A DNA stretch of 64,000 nucleotides from Gymnogyps californianus. Its lineage: Eukaryota; Chordata; Aves; Accipitriformes; Cathartidae. Below are positions 1 to 26,321 of the stretch, piece by piece; the first letter of the stretch is position 1, and each line of letters begins with the position of its first letter. The notes beneath the pieces were generated by a model. That model did no database searches. It had not been told where the DNA came from and saw only the letters and a program-made list of their open reading frames with translations. Position numbers and translations under genes: made by a program. Where the stretch lies: NCBI RefSeq assembly GCF_018139145.2, contig NC_059477.1, positions 38,570,502-38,634,501 of the forward strand, read 5' to 3'.

Positions 1-9876
<9,876 letters not shown>

Positions 9877-10689
9877 TTAATATTATATGTTTATGTTCTA
9901 ACATTATCCATTAGTATAAACAATGGACAATATATGGTCCATATAGCTAAATTAGATTATTTCCTTGAATCTGAATTATATTTGCTGTGTCTGTCAGAAT
10001 TAGTCTTTGCCGAAAAAACCCTACAAAAGACAAACACTAGTCATAAAACTTGTGTATTAAACCATAAGCCTTCATAGGTTAGGCATAGCTGGCCCTGGGC
10101 AAACCACTATTTAACAAAACCCTACTTAATTTTAACCCTAAATAGCAATATCACTCAAGTCAAGAACAGCTTCCAGGATCAGCTCTAGTCGTCTAAATTA
10201 TCTTGCTTTTACCCAAATCACAAGTTTCACTCTTATTAAAAAAAAAAGCAAAATGGGCACTCAATTTACATTTGTTCCATTGACCCTTGACCTTGCAATA
10301 CATGTAAGCAAGAATATCACTACAGTCTGAGTTATTCTCCACAGCTAAGTATATAGGCAGTCTATTAACACAGTAAGCAATACACGAGCAAAGAGCAATG
10401 CTACCATTGGATGTACCAATGGGCTCATGAGTTTGACAGTGGTAGCGCTCCATCCAGAACTAAAGTGAGTCGACAATGTTCACCCATTTGAGAAGCAGTA
10501 AAACAATTCCCCAAGCAACAAGTTTTCCCTCAAGCTTACCCAACACGCTGTAACATTAACTGAGCTCTGACCTCTCCCACATGGTCCCAGTTCCTTAACC
10601 GACAACATAAGGTCTCTAAAAGGTTTTCCATCTCTCTTCCATCACACCCTTTCCCTTTTCTTTCAGAAAGATCTCAAAGTCCAAGTGCG

Positions 10690-11336
10690 TGGGGTGAGAT
10701 ATGGAGAATTTCCAGTCATTCTCTCTTGGCCTTTGTAGTGTTGTGAAGGTTGAGGCACTGCCCGACTTTAGGCATCACCCTTTGCCACGCAGCTGATCTT
10801 ACACCAGGCTTCTGGCATGCTCCTCCCGGCGTGGTCACTCCTCATCTACAGGATGATCCCACCATTTGTCAGGTGATACCAGAGGTGCGGTAATACTGAG
10901 GGGAGTGACGGAGCTTCAGCTACAGCATCGGTGACCACCACCTTTTCTGGTCGCTCTCCCTCACCTTTAAACAGGCTCCAGCAGCCCAAGCACCAGGCAC
11001 TCCCTACCCTCTTTTCCACAGCCCCTCCATATTTCGCTGGGCAGGACGGAGCCGCCGCTCCATGTACCCCTCCACCAGCCGACACCAAAGCCCCCCTGAG
11101 CACAGGGCAGTGCTCACAAGTGGCACAGGCCCAAACTCCCCCGAGCTGCGCCGGCATCAGCTCGGCTCACACTCTGTAACAGGGCCGGTTCCCACCTCCA
11201 AGCGAGGGCCTGTGTCCGGCTCTGAGCCCTCACTAACAGCCCTGTTAGCGGGCCATTACCGTGGCTGAGCCTTCCCGGTCGGTTCCCTGGCTCAGCTCGG
11301 CGGCCCCAGCCCCTCCTGGAGAACTCGGTTCGGTGC
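10690..11336. other. GC-rich block, left part, of unknown origin
   Basis: Base composition rises sharply against the AT-rich intron and CpG dinucleotides become frequent, especially at 11030-11330. The same composition resumes at 11937-12240 on the other side of the LTR, so the LTR landed inside a pre-existing block of roughly 0.9-1 kb. Open frames occur on both strands, as expected for GC-rich DNA, and none resembles a known protein. It could be an old retroposed sequence, another repeat or an intragenic CpG island. An A-rich tract at about 12363-12412 follows the right part. Confidence 0.5.
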
Positions 11337-11341
11337 ACACA

Positions 11342-11931
11342 TGTGGTGTAACCCCACTCAGCAACTCAGCACCACGCAGCCGTTTCCCCCTCCCCCTCCC
11401 AGTGGGGTGAGGAGGAGGAAAGCAAAGGAAAAAAAAGTAAAACTCGTGGGTTGAGACAAAAACAGTTTAAAGTAAAATATAATACTAACAATAGTAACAA
11501 TGAAACACAATAATAATAGTAATGAAAAGGAATGCAACAAAAAAAAGGGGGGGGGGGGGGGAACAGTGATGCACAATGCAATTGCTCACCACCCGCTGAC
11601 TGATGCCCAGTTAGTTCCCGAACCACGATCCGCGCCGCCTGGCCAGCTTCCCCCTGTTTATATACTGGGCATGACGTTCCATGGTATGGAATATCCCTTT
11701 GGCTAGTTCAGGTCAGCTGCCCCGGCTCTGCTCCCTCCCAGCTTCTTGCACACCTGCTTGCTGGCAGAGCATGGGAAACTGAAAAGTCCTCAACTTAGGA
11801 TAAGCGCTACTTAGCAACAACTAAACCATCAGCGTGTTATCATCAACATCATTCTCACACTAAATCCAAAACACAGCACTGTACCAGCTACTAAGAAGAG
11901 AGTTAACTCTGTCCCAGCCGAAACCAGGACA
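11342..11931 (-). mobile_element. Solo LTR, avian ERVL-like family A (copy 2)
   Basis: A 590-bp LTR on the minus strand. It starts TGTCCTGGTTTCGGCTGG at 11931 and ends at 11342 with the CA terminus. It is flanked by perfect 5-bp duplications ACACA (11337-11341 and 11932-11936). It shares its length and order of blocks with the copy at 25651-26245: AGAGTTAA, the TTTAGTTGTTGCTAAGTAGC block, a TATA box, GGTGGTGAGCAATTGCAT, CTCAACCCACGAGTTTTAC, and a GCGTGGTGCT block at the 3' end. No internal retroviral genes flank it, so it is a solo LTR left by recombination. Its promoter and ATTAAA-like signals point the same way as LRP1B. A run of 15 G on the plus strand (11547-11561) is a length-unstable site. 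The family is recalled from bird genomes. The exact family name is not certain. The 5-bp duplication fits ERVL-type integration. Confidence 0.92.
11657..11664 (-). promoter_or_regulatory. LTR TATA box (copy 2)
   Basis: TATATAAA on the minus strand, about two-fifths to one-half of the way into the LTR. The same site exists in the sister copy. It would direct transcription in the LRP1B direction if the LTR were active. Confidence 0.6.
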
Positions 11932-11936
11932 ACACA

Positions 11937-12240
11937 GCACGGCGCCGTGCCTGCAGAGACCCCTGACACAAGCACCAGCCCTTTGACTAGCTGTTTCCTC
12001 AGAGGTGGCTGGGACCGGCCATGACCGGCCTGGGGCGGTTGGGGGCCAGAACATGGCATCCAGCGGTGCTGCCTGACAGAGGGCTAAGGGGCAGGTTACT
12101 GGCTGCTGCCTCCCAGCGCCATCCTAAAGCTGAGGAAGCCACATTTGCTTGCTTTAGTATCCTTTCTGAGGTCAAACTTTGGGTGGCAATGCTTGTTTTA
12201 CTGTTACCTTGTTTGGTATCTTGTCACCCGGATTAAAAAA
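11937..12240. other. GC-rich block, right part
   Basis: Continuation of the GC-rich block beyond the LTR's right-hand duplication, with several CpG and GGCC-rich stretches (CCGGCCATGACCGGCC near 12015). It fades into AT-rich intron after about 12240 and is followed by an A-rich, CCCC-interrupted tract near 12363-12412. No gene is recognised. Confidence 0.5.
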
Positions 12241-15200
12241 GATAATGGGGTAACAGCGTAATAGCTGTGACTCCAGTGTTTCCACTGAGCCTGAGAGTTC
12301 ACAGCACCGAATTGGTGCCTCCCTTTGCTGTGACAAAAATGAAGGTCGGTATGGCTGAAAAGGTAAAAAAAAACCCCAAAACCAAACAACAAAACACACT
12401 AAAAAACCCCCTCCTTACTACGATGCTTCTTGACAATATGGATTGTACCACTTGTTTGTCATACCAGGATATACAATCCTACAGTACAATTTCAATGACA
12501 GGAATCATCAAGACTTGAAAAAAGGAATGTAAATTGCTTTTTCTGTTCACATTTACGCCAGTAATGCCATCTAGATGCAAGCTTTCATCAGATTCATTCT
12601 TTCTCACCAGTGTTGACATCACTTTCAGATCAATGCTGGAGTTTTTGGTAAGATTTCCTCAGAACAAACATGATGCAATGAGATTTTTATTGTAATGTAC
12701 ATACAAAATTCACGTATTACCATTTTTTAAGAAATGCTGATGTGACAAAATCACTGATCCTACTTAAATCCCGCTTACACCAGATACGCACGTGAAAATC
12801 TGCTAAACTGCACACAACTATTTACTATTTGAACTGTGCTGCCAGACATATGTAATTTAACTGTCAGCTTTCCAGACAACAACTTCGCATGAACTCCTGA
12901 AGTGCTGGTTTGGGACATTTCAAGTTGTTATCAGTCATTTTTACTGCAACAGCATTGTGCAGTGGCGCTGTGTTGCCATCGCCTAAGCCTTCCCTCAGAT
13001 TTCTCCACCAAGATGCCTCCCCATAATACAATCAGCAAGTACTAATGGAGAGGTCTTACTTGCTAACATTCATAACTTCAACATACTTATGAATTTTTTG
13101 CAACCTATTAGATTTGTTTTCCTTTGGACAAACTCTTCACGTATAATATTTTTTAGACCCCAAACACCTTTACCGACTATGACTCTAATAATCTAATTCC
13201 CTACAAGAAACCAGTAGAATTCTTCATGATGGACGGGAATGCAAAGCTCTTTTACCAAGTCACACTCTACATAACTTATTTAGTGCAGTACGGAAAACTT
13301 TCTGCTTACTATAACCCATAGATAACACGGTATGTCATCAACAACACACTAAGATAAAATATGACAGTTTTAACCAATAAATGAAATATTGGGCTTTTTA
13401 TACACTTGGATGCAATAACAGCATCTATAAAAGGTGCCATTACAATCTCAGTAGCATTGGAACATGATAGATTACTTCACAGCCTTTTTGTTGAACAATG
13501 TTTTTTAGTGATTGTAATACCATCATATTCCCTACCAAGTTAGCAGAGCTGTTTTCAAATACCTTGTCATTGCAACGTGTTTCAATTTTTGTTAAGTTTA
13601 TAACTATTTCCTTTTACCAAAAAAGCAAAATGCATTTAAATATAATGCTGAAGTATATTAAGATTATGATATAAACTCACACTATACTAAAACTTAAAAA
13701 TAACAAGGATCCCCTTATTAACAGAGATACTTCAGTCAGTATGCTTTCAATGTGTAAAAATAGAAAATTAAAAGAAGCTGGTGGCTACTGAAAGTCATAG
13801 CATGACAGCCATGTAATATTTTTAAAACTGCTTTTTCCCTTATCAGTACCCTCTGTCTGGGCACAATGGCAATGGACAAGCAGCACAGATGAATAAAGAT
13901 AAATATGCAAATGAGATTTTTTTTTTAACATAAAAGGAAAGAAATTATTGACAATAGCATAGAAAGAAATTAAGAAATGAGTTTACTTGTCTTGAAGAAA
14001 TCAGCAAGGATTCTTTCTAGCTTTAATGCTGTCTGTAATTCCAAGCATGTATTCATCCTATCCCATGCATATTGCTTATGTCAAATTAAACACTCATGGA
14101 GATGTATGTATATATGTATGCATATAAAACTGTGATGCATTTGACACTTGCTAGGTTTTGTTTGTTGTTTTTTTCCTTTAACCCTTGAACTGCAAAGTAC
14201 AATCTACCACCTGCAGTGACCTGAACAGTAACAGCAATTAAAGGTATGTAACATCTCCAGCTGCCACTTTTAAATGTGTAGTTCTTTGAACATGGGAGCA
14301 GTTGAAGCCTGACTACCTCTGTATTCATGTGCTCCTTTGTTTTTTGACTACTTAGCTGAAGAATAGTGAAATTCTTGCTTTTCTTCCATTCTGTGTTCAT
14401 GTTGCTATGCCCAGCTGCAGAAATCAATAAAATAAGAGTGAACTTGCAAATCATCAGTCCTTGATATCTCTTCTCCCTATTTTTACAAAATTTTAGGATT
14501 TTAATTACACTTGGACCTCTGCCCTATACATCAAATTAACCTGAAATCATTCTGAAGGTCCAAAAGATACAACAGAGAGACAAAGGTACCTACCAAAGTA
14601 TCATCTAAATCTTGTTCACGTAAGAAACTAGACCTAAATTTAGTAAATCAGTCATGGGTGCAGAGATGACACTACATCCTGTAAGACACAATATGAGAAA
14701 GTTATGGGAAAAAAAAAAGTGGCATATGCTGAGGGATTTCCCAAAATGTGTTTAACATTTTTATCCGTATTTCTGATACACCTAAACATCACTATGCTTT
14801 TGGGGAACTATTTTTCCTTGTGATCTAAAAAGCTTGAAGGAAGCAATGGTGTCAAAATTCACTCTCCAGATGGAGGATATGAAACAACAGTATGATGAGA
14901 CACCTAATCCAGCAACCACCTCGTCTGACAAGAATCATCCAGTCAAAGTACAAAACAACTGTGGATCAGTCAGAGTGGGTCAGATCAGTGCCAGCCGCTC
15001 AGCCAGGTTTCCCAGGCTGATGGACACTGTCAGTTTTATTTGTTGTCTCTCAGTGCCTTTGCTACATTCTTTTAAAAAGGCAATGTCAGAGTCAGCTGAA
15101 ACTCTCTGAAAGTGGGAGAGTGGCATTTGCTCTTGAAGTGATCAAGTATGTTGAGAAGAGAGAAGTGCAAAATATGGCAAGGAAAAGAAGAGAGCATCTC

Positions 15201-18200
15201 ACCAAGGACCTGGGAGCCCAAGGCTCGCAGAGAAAGACTGCTGAACAGAACAGGGAACAAAGACAAGCTTCAGGAGTGAAAGAAAAGTCCTTTAGGGCTC
15301 AGAGGGGTCTCAGCAGATTTTGCCCAACTCAAGAAAACACTGACACAACTAAAATCAAGCTTGAGGACAAGGAGTGACTTGTTCAAAACCCGTTTTATTT
15401 TTACCCTGTCTGACCTAGACATTTTGGGTTAAACACAGTTTTTATACTGATAAAATCAGCTTTTTAATGAAAATGTTTTGGTCTTTTTTTCTTGTTTGGG
15501 AGACAAAGCAGTCCAAATATGGACTGTATTGGTATGAACAGCAAAGCTAACGATTAGATTAGAATGCTAGATTCCCCCTAAAATTTACAAGCATATTGCT
15601 CCAAGTCTATTCAGTTTCATACAATAGTTACTGTATCTGACTTACCATGCATTCTGCGGTAATTTTGGAGCATCTATGTCTCTAAACCAAATACAACCTA
15701 AGTCAAAAAAACTCATGGTAATTAGATATTAAATATATCAGAAAGTTTTAAAATAACAGAGAATTCTACAGCACAATCCTATAGAGACAGTTTACATTCT
15801 TCTTGTGAAGTTATGGTTTAAAGTTCACTTTTATTCAACTATCTAAAAGCTCGAAATATATTCCTTACTTTTTAGGTGGGCTTCACATCAAGTAGTAAAC
15901 AGGAACAAAATAATGGCCATTCTGCCATTCTGGTTAAACAAAATTGTTTTGAGTACGCCAGTTTGAGTAAGCCAGTCTTTCTGCAGTGAAGCCCTTTCAA
16001 CGTAAAAAGGATGAGGTGAATAAAATGCCATTTTGATCATTGTTCACTTGATAACTGAAAAATCAACATTTGTAATTCTGGAAATACTACCAGAATTTTA
16101 CAATCAACAGCAGTATGTGGGCCCAAATATACTGAATATAGATACAAGATTTTTAAAAACTCATATTTCTAGAGGCAACAATTTGCCACATTGTTTTTAA
16201 ATATGCAAGAGATTATAAGCACAGTGTGTAATTTGGTAAAGAATGGCCTAGCTCATCAATGTCAGTTAGATCATGTACACTAATAGTGCCTAAAATAATA
16301 CTAGATTAACATGAAAACCAGTGAAAAAGAATAAATCTTCTATATACCAACCAGCTAAGCAGCTTCCAAAGATCTTTACAGACTTACTTTGACCTTGTTT
16401 AAGAAACAAGTTAGCCCTTGACCATCTTTGCTAATATTTACAAGGGAATAATATAACACTTTAAGGCTCACAGCAACCCCAAACAACATAAGGGGGACAA
16501 AGACAAGCCAAAAACCCTCAGAATTTGTGTTTATGTTACTTCAACTGAACGATATTTAAATCCCTTTAGAAATGTCTGGTTTGTTCCATTTTTTTATTTA
16601 AAAAACTGATTTCACATGCAAGTTTGAAACCTTAATTACAGCAATTTCTGTTGCTGGTGAAAGTACACTACTATTGCAGTCGTGCTGCCAACTCTAGGAT
16701 AGGCCGTGCTGTGGGCTGTCAAATAGTTATCAATACTACACAGCAGTTTCTTTTCTGAAGTGAAGAATAAGAAATCACAGCTGAAACTATATGGGAAATC
16801 AAACTCCAGCAGCGTTAGGTGCTCAGCGTTCTCAGTTCCTAGTCAACAGCTTGTAGGATCAGGCTCTCATGTAGGCAAACTGTAATTATCTGAGTTACAG
16901 TGTTGTTTGAGCTAGCATATCTGTCCTTGCAAAACCTGATAGTCATAAAAAATGACAACTTCTAATCTGAGAAGTGACACCTACCACAGACAGAGTTCCT
17001 TAGCAGCATGCTGTCCAGAGCGAATATTAAACCACCTCCTGACACACCTGATCTTCTCTAGTAGCCTTCCACCAAGGAACGGTTTAATCTGTCCCTGCTG
17101 AGTTCTTGAGAGCTGACAAGAATAAAAGCTGAGGTGGTATGGCTGGAGGCCATATTAATTTTTTAAATCATGAAAAATACATTAACAAGTGTTCTTTAAG
17201 CATACTTTAAAGTTACGAAACTACACCAAGTTCTAACTAACAACTTAAGCTCCTGGGGAAGAAGTCGGGGGAGAATGACAAATTTTTTTGGTCTTTGTAA
17301 GTATTAGGACCACCAATAATAAATCATCGGATAATCCATAACTCTTTTGGTATTGCACTGGTATTTTTGCTACGTTGTACTTATAAAGAGCAGAAATTCC
17401 AGTTAAACATTACTTAAAAGATTCTCTTCAATTTGCTGGTTTGGTATACAAAGTTTATTCATGTTTATGTGTTTGATTAGACTAACCCCAACCTGTTTGA
17501 CACCCTTCAGCAAGGATGCTCCTTGGCGTTACCTTATAATGTTTAAATCTACATACTGTCCGCTCCTTCCTCTACTCCACATTTGGATTACTTTGATGTA
17601 AAATGAAATGTATGTTCTTTAGTAAAAGAAAGTCAGCAATGGAAGTTCTGTGATGTATATTATTCATTTCCATATTCGCAGTGAAATGAAGAATTACCAG
17701 ATTGACAGCTGAGTATTCATTATTTACTCAGCGAGCTGCCTTTTATTAAGCAATCTCCAATACAGGGTAAAGAGCCATCTATTCCTTGCAACTGCTACTG
17801 GAGGGATCTTTGTGCAGACTCTGAGGTCTGTGGAGAGACCTTATACCAAAACAGCACCATGTATCACTGCGAACTGGAGATAACTTCTCTGAGACGGGTG
17901 GATTAAAACATGGGCTATGAAGGACAGGGAATGAAAATCCCTGTGCTAAAACAACGGTATTTTAGTTACTTTCACTGTCTCAAGCTTCAATTTACAAGTA
18001 AAGATATTAAGCTCTCTGAAGGCCAAGATGAATATTCATACTGCTTATTTTCTTGAGTACTAGAAAATGAAGCAGTTGTCACCTCCTGCTGAAGCAGCCT
18101 TTCATGAAAAGGGTCCATAAAAGACAAAGAAATATGGGTTGACAAACTGGAGGTTTTATCACAGAAACAGCATTTAGTGTGACGAGATATGATTCTAGAC

Positions 18201-18833
18201 CAGGGAGATTCTGTGAAGTGTGGTGGGAGAGGTGGAAACTAGAGAACTGCTGGTATTTTCTCTCATTGCTATAATAAATGGTACAAACATCTTAATTAAG
18301 GTTCTAAAAAATGTTTAGGTCTTCCTATTGCTTCCACATATACAATGGAAAATGCATCAGGAAAGACAATGCTTTTTTTCTAATGAGCTTGCAAGCACTA
18401 CAGGAAGTCTCACTCTGCCAAACTACTTGAATAAGCTCCAGAATCCATGCTGTGACACAGGTTGGAGTGAAGAAGTCTTATGAATTCCACAAGAATACAG
18501 GATGGCTCAGCGAATGATTGCAAAGAACTACATTATGGATCCATTGTATTTAACTACGGAAAGAATACAGTGGAGATGCAGGAGTTACTCACTGGTGAGC
18601 ATAAGCTTAAATGGACAACGTAAGAATTCACAACAGAGCAACTAAACCAAACTTTACATTTCTGCACTCAGGAAAAATAAACAGGAAGCTGTAAAACCAG
18701 AAATATCTCCAACTCTGTTCAAGGTCTAGTTTGGGTCCGTTTTCCATGGGAGATTTAAACAAAACTTTAAATTATCTGTAAATGTCAGTTCAACTTCTCC
18801 TTAGTGAGATTCTCTGAATGTCACTATCAGTTA

Positions 18834-20511
<1,678 letters not shown>

Positions 20512-20655
20512 TTTTGCATGACCTGCCATCACTCCCCAAGATGAAGCCAGTCCTACAGCGACAAGTCCGTGCTTTGTAGTTGCTGCTGAGCAGACAGATG
20601 TGCGAACATCCCCCCGGCATTCCATATGGGTCCACTTCACATGCATGGCTTCTGA
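20512..20655 (-). CDS. LRP1B: LRP1B coding exon: EGF-like module between propellers 1 and 2
   Basis: Exon of 144 nt, phase 1 at both ends, the usual symmetric phase of EGF modules. It encodes one EGF-like domain with six cysteines: [23 protein letters not shown] and RSCK. The spacing agrees with the EGF module after the first propeller of LRP1 (SHACE...CRCR...GSDG.SC). Such modules are disulfide-bonded spacers that brace the propellers. The acceptor is cgccgtag|TCAG. A second AG lies four bases further in, but using it would shift the frame. The donor is AAAA|GTACGT. Joining to the next exon gives [11 protein letters not shown], which fits LRP1B. An open frame runs past both ends of the exon, but that extension is intron. 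Confidence 0.95.
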
Positions 20656-22830
<2,175 letters not shown>

Positions 22831-23130
22831 TTATTTTAGCTGAATATTTTAGGTATATCTATGATTTGTAAGCGTCAAACATTACTGTGAATTGTACATG
22901 CTAAACTGTACAAAAGGATTTCTGAATATGTCAATAAATAGTTGTAAATAATAAACACAAACTATGCTACAAGTATAGTTCACATTCTTGTAGAAAAGCT
23001 TTGTACAAGAAAGGCAGAAAATTGAAAATATTTAGCCATCCAAATTCATTTATCCTCTGAATTTCCCAGTTTCTCTGTCTTTTAAATTAAAAACTCCAGC
23101 ATACTTTAAGTGCAACAACTTATTTTAGTA

Positions 23131-23200
23131 TTAACTAATAATAATTAACTAATAGTAAGATAAATTAACTAATATTAGCTAGCATTAACCAATAGATATA
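23131..23200. repeat. Degenerate AT-rich tandem repeat (TTAACTAATA-like)
   Basis: About four imperfect copies of an ATTAACTAAT-like unit in 70 bp, with intervening variants such as TTAGCTAGCATTAACCAATA. Confidence 0.6.
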
Positions 23201-25913
23201 GTAAATATAGATATTTAAAACAGTTTATAGGTTGAATTGATTTTTTTTTTTTATTATGTTATAATCAAAGCAAGGCAAATAGTGCAAGATACACCCGCTG
23301 AATATTTTCTTAAGTAAATAAATGAATAAATAAACAAATTCCCTCAGCTATGCTTGTGTTCCTTTTGTGTTAGTGTCTTTGAATATGGTTGTGGTCACAC
23401 GGCACTGCTTGTTTCTCAAAAAGTGAATTCTAAAATTGTATTAATCTGTGATGTGTCTGGGTACATTGATTAAAAATGACCTAACGCTAGTTAGTTAGCC
23501 AATCCTAGCTTGAACGTGAAGTGTTGGATAATCTAGCGGTTGTGCTTGGTTTATAGATTTAGAAAACATAAAATATCTCATTGGCAATTTTGAAAGCTGA
23601 GCAAATTAAAGAGAATTTGTTGGCAGATGTTCAGATATTCACAGGCTGAATATCTTATTAGTTTAATCAATAAATTGTTCACCACAAAGTATTTCCTTAG
23701 CTCACTTACTCACAAATTCAGACATATGTTACCAAAGAAAACCCAAACAAAAAACCCCTGTCATGCATCAAATATTTCAGTCCTTTCTGGAAATTACCCC
23801 CCAGTTGGCGAAATCTTGCCATTGTATTCTGCCTGTACCCAGGAAAAAAAAAAAAATTGAGATCAATGGAAATGTTTGATTAAGACCCAATAGAAATCCA
23901 ATCCAATTATAGTAAGATGGAAGAGAAAACAGCCTTGAAAATAATGATGCATCTGTACCAAATTGTTGAATTCTTCTCTGCATTATAACCCTTTCTTCTC
24001 TATTTCCATTTGCACTCAGTTTAAAGCTTTATTATTTAACTCCCATGAGAGCTCTTCTATATTTACACTATTAAAACTATGGGACTCTTTTTACAATGCA
24101 TTTTATGATGACTTATTTGTATTTAATTTATGCATTTGTTGTTTTTTACGTCTCATGAAGCTTTCCAGCTATCTTATGCATGAATGGAAATGTTGCTTGC
24201 TACAACGAATAGTCCTTTGAAAGCGACCCAGGCTATCAGTCATAAAAGCCCTTATGATTTGGAAAGTATGTCTTTTGATATGCTCGTACTTATGAAATAA
24301 ACTGTAATCCCTAAAATTTCTTGAGAATAGTTTTCTGGTCTGCTGTTTCCTTGGACTAAGGAGGAGTAACTTGGAGTAACAGTCATTCTAAATCCTGGCA
24401 AATGCAGGCACAGAACCTAGTGAAATTACCAGTTTTTCATTTGAGTGGAAAGACAACCAATATGTTTCTCCTTTCGTGATAGCAGTGACCAGTTGAGAGG
24501 CCAAACTTTTTAATACCCTTCACCCATACTGAACAAAACAGACATCCTTCTCCTTTCTTAGCTAGTTTAGAGAAGAAAGAATCCCTCTGAACTTGATAAA
24601 GAATCCTCTTTTGCATCTAAATTTCAGAAAGAAGAGAAAGAACAAGCATCTCTCCTATGACACCAGTACAACTCAGTTACAAGCCTGTAGAAGTATTTCT
24701 TAGTTGCTTCTGAAAATGGCTTTCTTTTTTTAAGTATCTATTCCAAAATGTTACCTGAAAAAAAAAGCTTACAAGACCTGCTATTCCAGAACAACTGGCT
24801 AAAGACTTGGAGTAATTTGGTAAAAAATAGGAAGGTGTTTGCTATTTAGCCAGGTGACCTAGACTGGTTTTTGTCACATTTTCTGCCTATTTTTAAATGG
24901 TAGCTATGCTAACCAGTTGTCTCTTGGTAAACAGTGATTACCTGGAAGCAAGCGAAGAATGATGGCAGAATGGGTAAAATTTTTATTCTGTCTGCACACT
25001 TTTACACGCTCTGTTTAACCTCAGCCAGAAGCAGATGTAAACATGGTACCCACACCAGCTCTGGGAGTCCATGTAGCAACCAGGAACAGTTTGGTCGTTG
25101 CTAATTTTCCCTTGATTTACATAAGCCTCCCAACTGCCAGGGAACCCTTCCTTTCCCTGCTAGCTACTACCCCGCTCTTCAAGCTGAAGCCACAATAACG
25201 GATTGATATACTCCTGCTCAAAGACTCATACAGTCTCAGCATTTGTATTTATGACTCTGAACATCTGGATCAACTGGGAAAAGCATCATTGCCATCAACA
25301 AAATGTGATTTAAGGGCATCCAGATTGGTCTGAACAAGTGAATAGCTTTTGCTGTTCTGTTTCTTTCACATTCATGTGCCTGTTAGTCTCTTCTTCCTGA
25401 ATTGGCAAGGATATCTTCTTGTCATTAATAATTTATCCCCTAGTATCTTTCCATCACCCCATATTTTCCCTCCTGAAGTCTTTCACAATGGGGAGTGTGA
25501 CTTACATGGTGCATTGTTAATGAGACACTGCATGGAAACTTGTCCATAGGTTGCAAAACGGGCTAAATTGCAAATAAAACAAAACATGCAGATGGATATT
25601 TAATGTCTAACACATTTGAACTAAAAAGAGAAAAACCCCTGAAATTACTGTGCCCTGGTTTCGGCTGGGATAGAGTTAATTTTCTTCTTAGTAGCTGGTA
25701 CAGTGCTGTGGTTTGGATTTAGTGGGAGAATAATGTTGATGACACACTGATGTTTTAGTTGTTGCTAAGTAGCGCTTATCCTAAGTTAAGGACTTTTCAA
25801 TTTCCCATGCTCTGCAGCAAGCAGGTGGGCAAGGAGCTGGGAGGGAGCATGGCCAGGACAGCTGACCCCAACTAGCCAAAGGGGTATTCCATACCATAGA
25901 ATGTCATGGCCAG

Positions 25914-25922
25914 TATATAAAT
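25914..25922 (+). promoter_or_regulatory. LTR TATA box (copy 1)
   Basis: TATATAAAT, followed by a G-rich stretch, in the position shared with copy 2. Transcription from it would run rightwards, antisense across the nearby LRP1B exon. Confidence 0.65.
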
Positions 25923-26115
25923 GGGGGGAGTTGGCCAGGAGGGGCGGATCGCTGCTTAGGCATCGGTCAGCGGGTGGTGAGCAATTGCATTGTGCATCCC
26001 TTGTCTTTTCTTGGGTTTTATTTTTCTCTTTTTTTTATTATATTCCTTTTCATTACAATTATTATTATTACTTTATTATTAATATTATTAGTTAGTATTT
26101 TATTTTACTTTAGTT

Positions 26116-26121
26116 ATTAAA
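26116..26121 (+). terminator. ATTAAA polyadenylation-type signal in LTR copy 1
   Basis: ATTAAA about 200 bp after the TATA box, followed by CTGT and T-rich sequence. This is the expected arrangement for an LTR polyadenylation signal. Activity is not shown by the sequence. Confidence 0.4.
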
Positions 26122-26321
26122 CTGTTCTTATCTCAACCCACGAGTTTTACTTTTTTCTTCCCGATCCTCCTCCCCACCCCACTGTGAGCGAGAGGGGTGA
26201 GCGGCTGCGTGGTGCTTAGTTGCTGGCTGGGGTCAAACCACGACATACTGTAACTGTTAGCATTATGCATGTTCATTTATTGATATCATTACTTTTTACT
26301 AATTTGCAAATAAATACCTAC

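Larger units (their letters stand above)
25651..26245 (+). mobile_element. Solo LTR, avian ERVL-like family A (copy 1)
   Basis: A 595-bp LTR beginning TGCCCTGGTTTCGGCTGG and ending ACCACGACA. It is flanked by perfect 5-bp duplications TACTG (25646-25650 and 26246-26250). It has a TATA box at 25914, the GGTGGTGAGCAATTGCAT block, ATTAAA at 26116, CTCAACCCACGAGTTTTAC, and a 3' GCGTGGTGCTTAGTTGC block. It is the same family as the minus-strand copy at 11342-11931. No gag, pol or env sequence adjoins it. It lies antisense to LRP1B, and its right end is 76 bp from the splice donor of the exon at 26322-26544. The family is known from bird genomes. The exact name is uncertain. Confidence 0.94.

Noticed and set aside
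14086..14454. 122-codon minus-strand frame with a hydrophobic start
   Set aside because: The signal-peptide-like start is not supported by any domain. No splice link to LRP1B is implied, and the length is compatible with chance in 64 kb.
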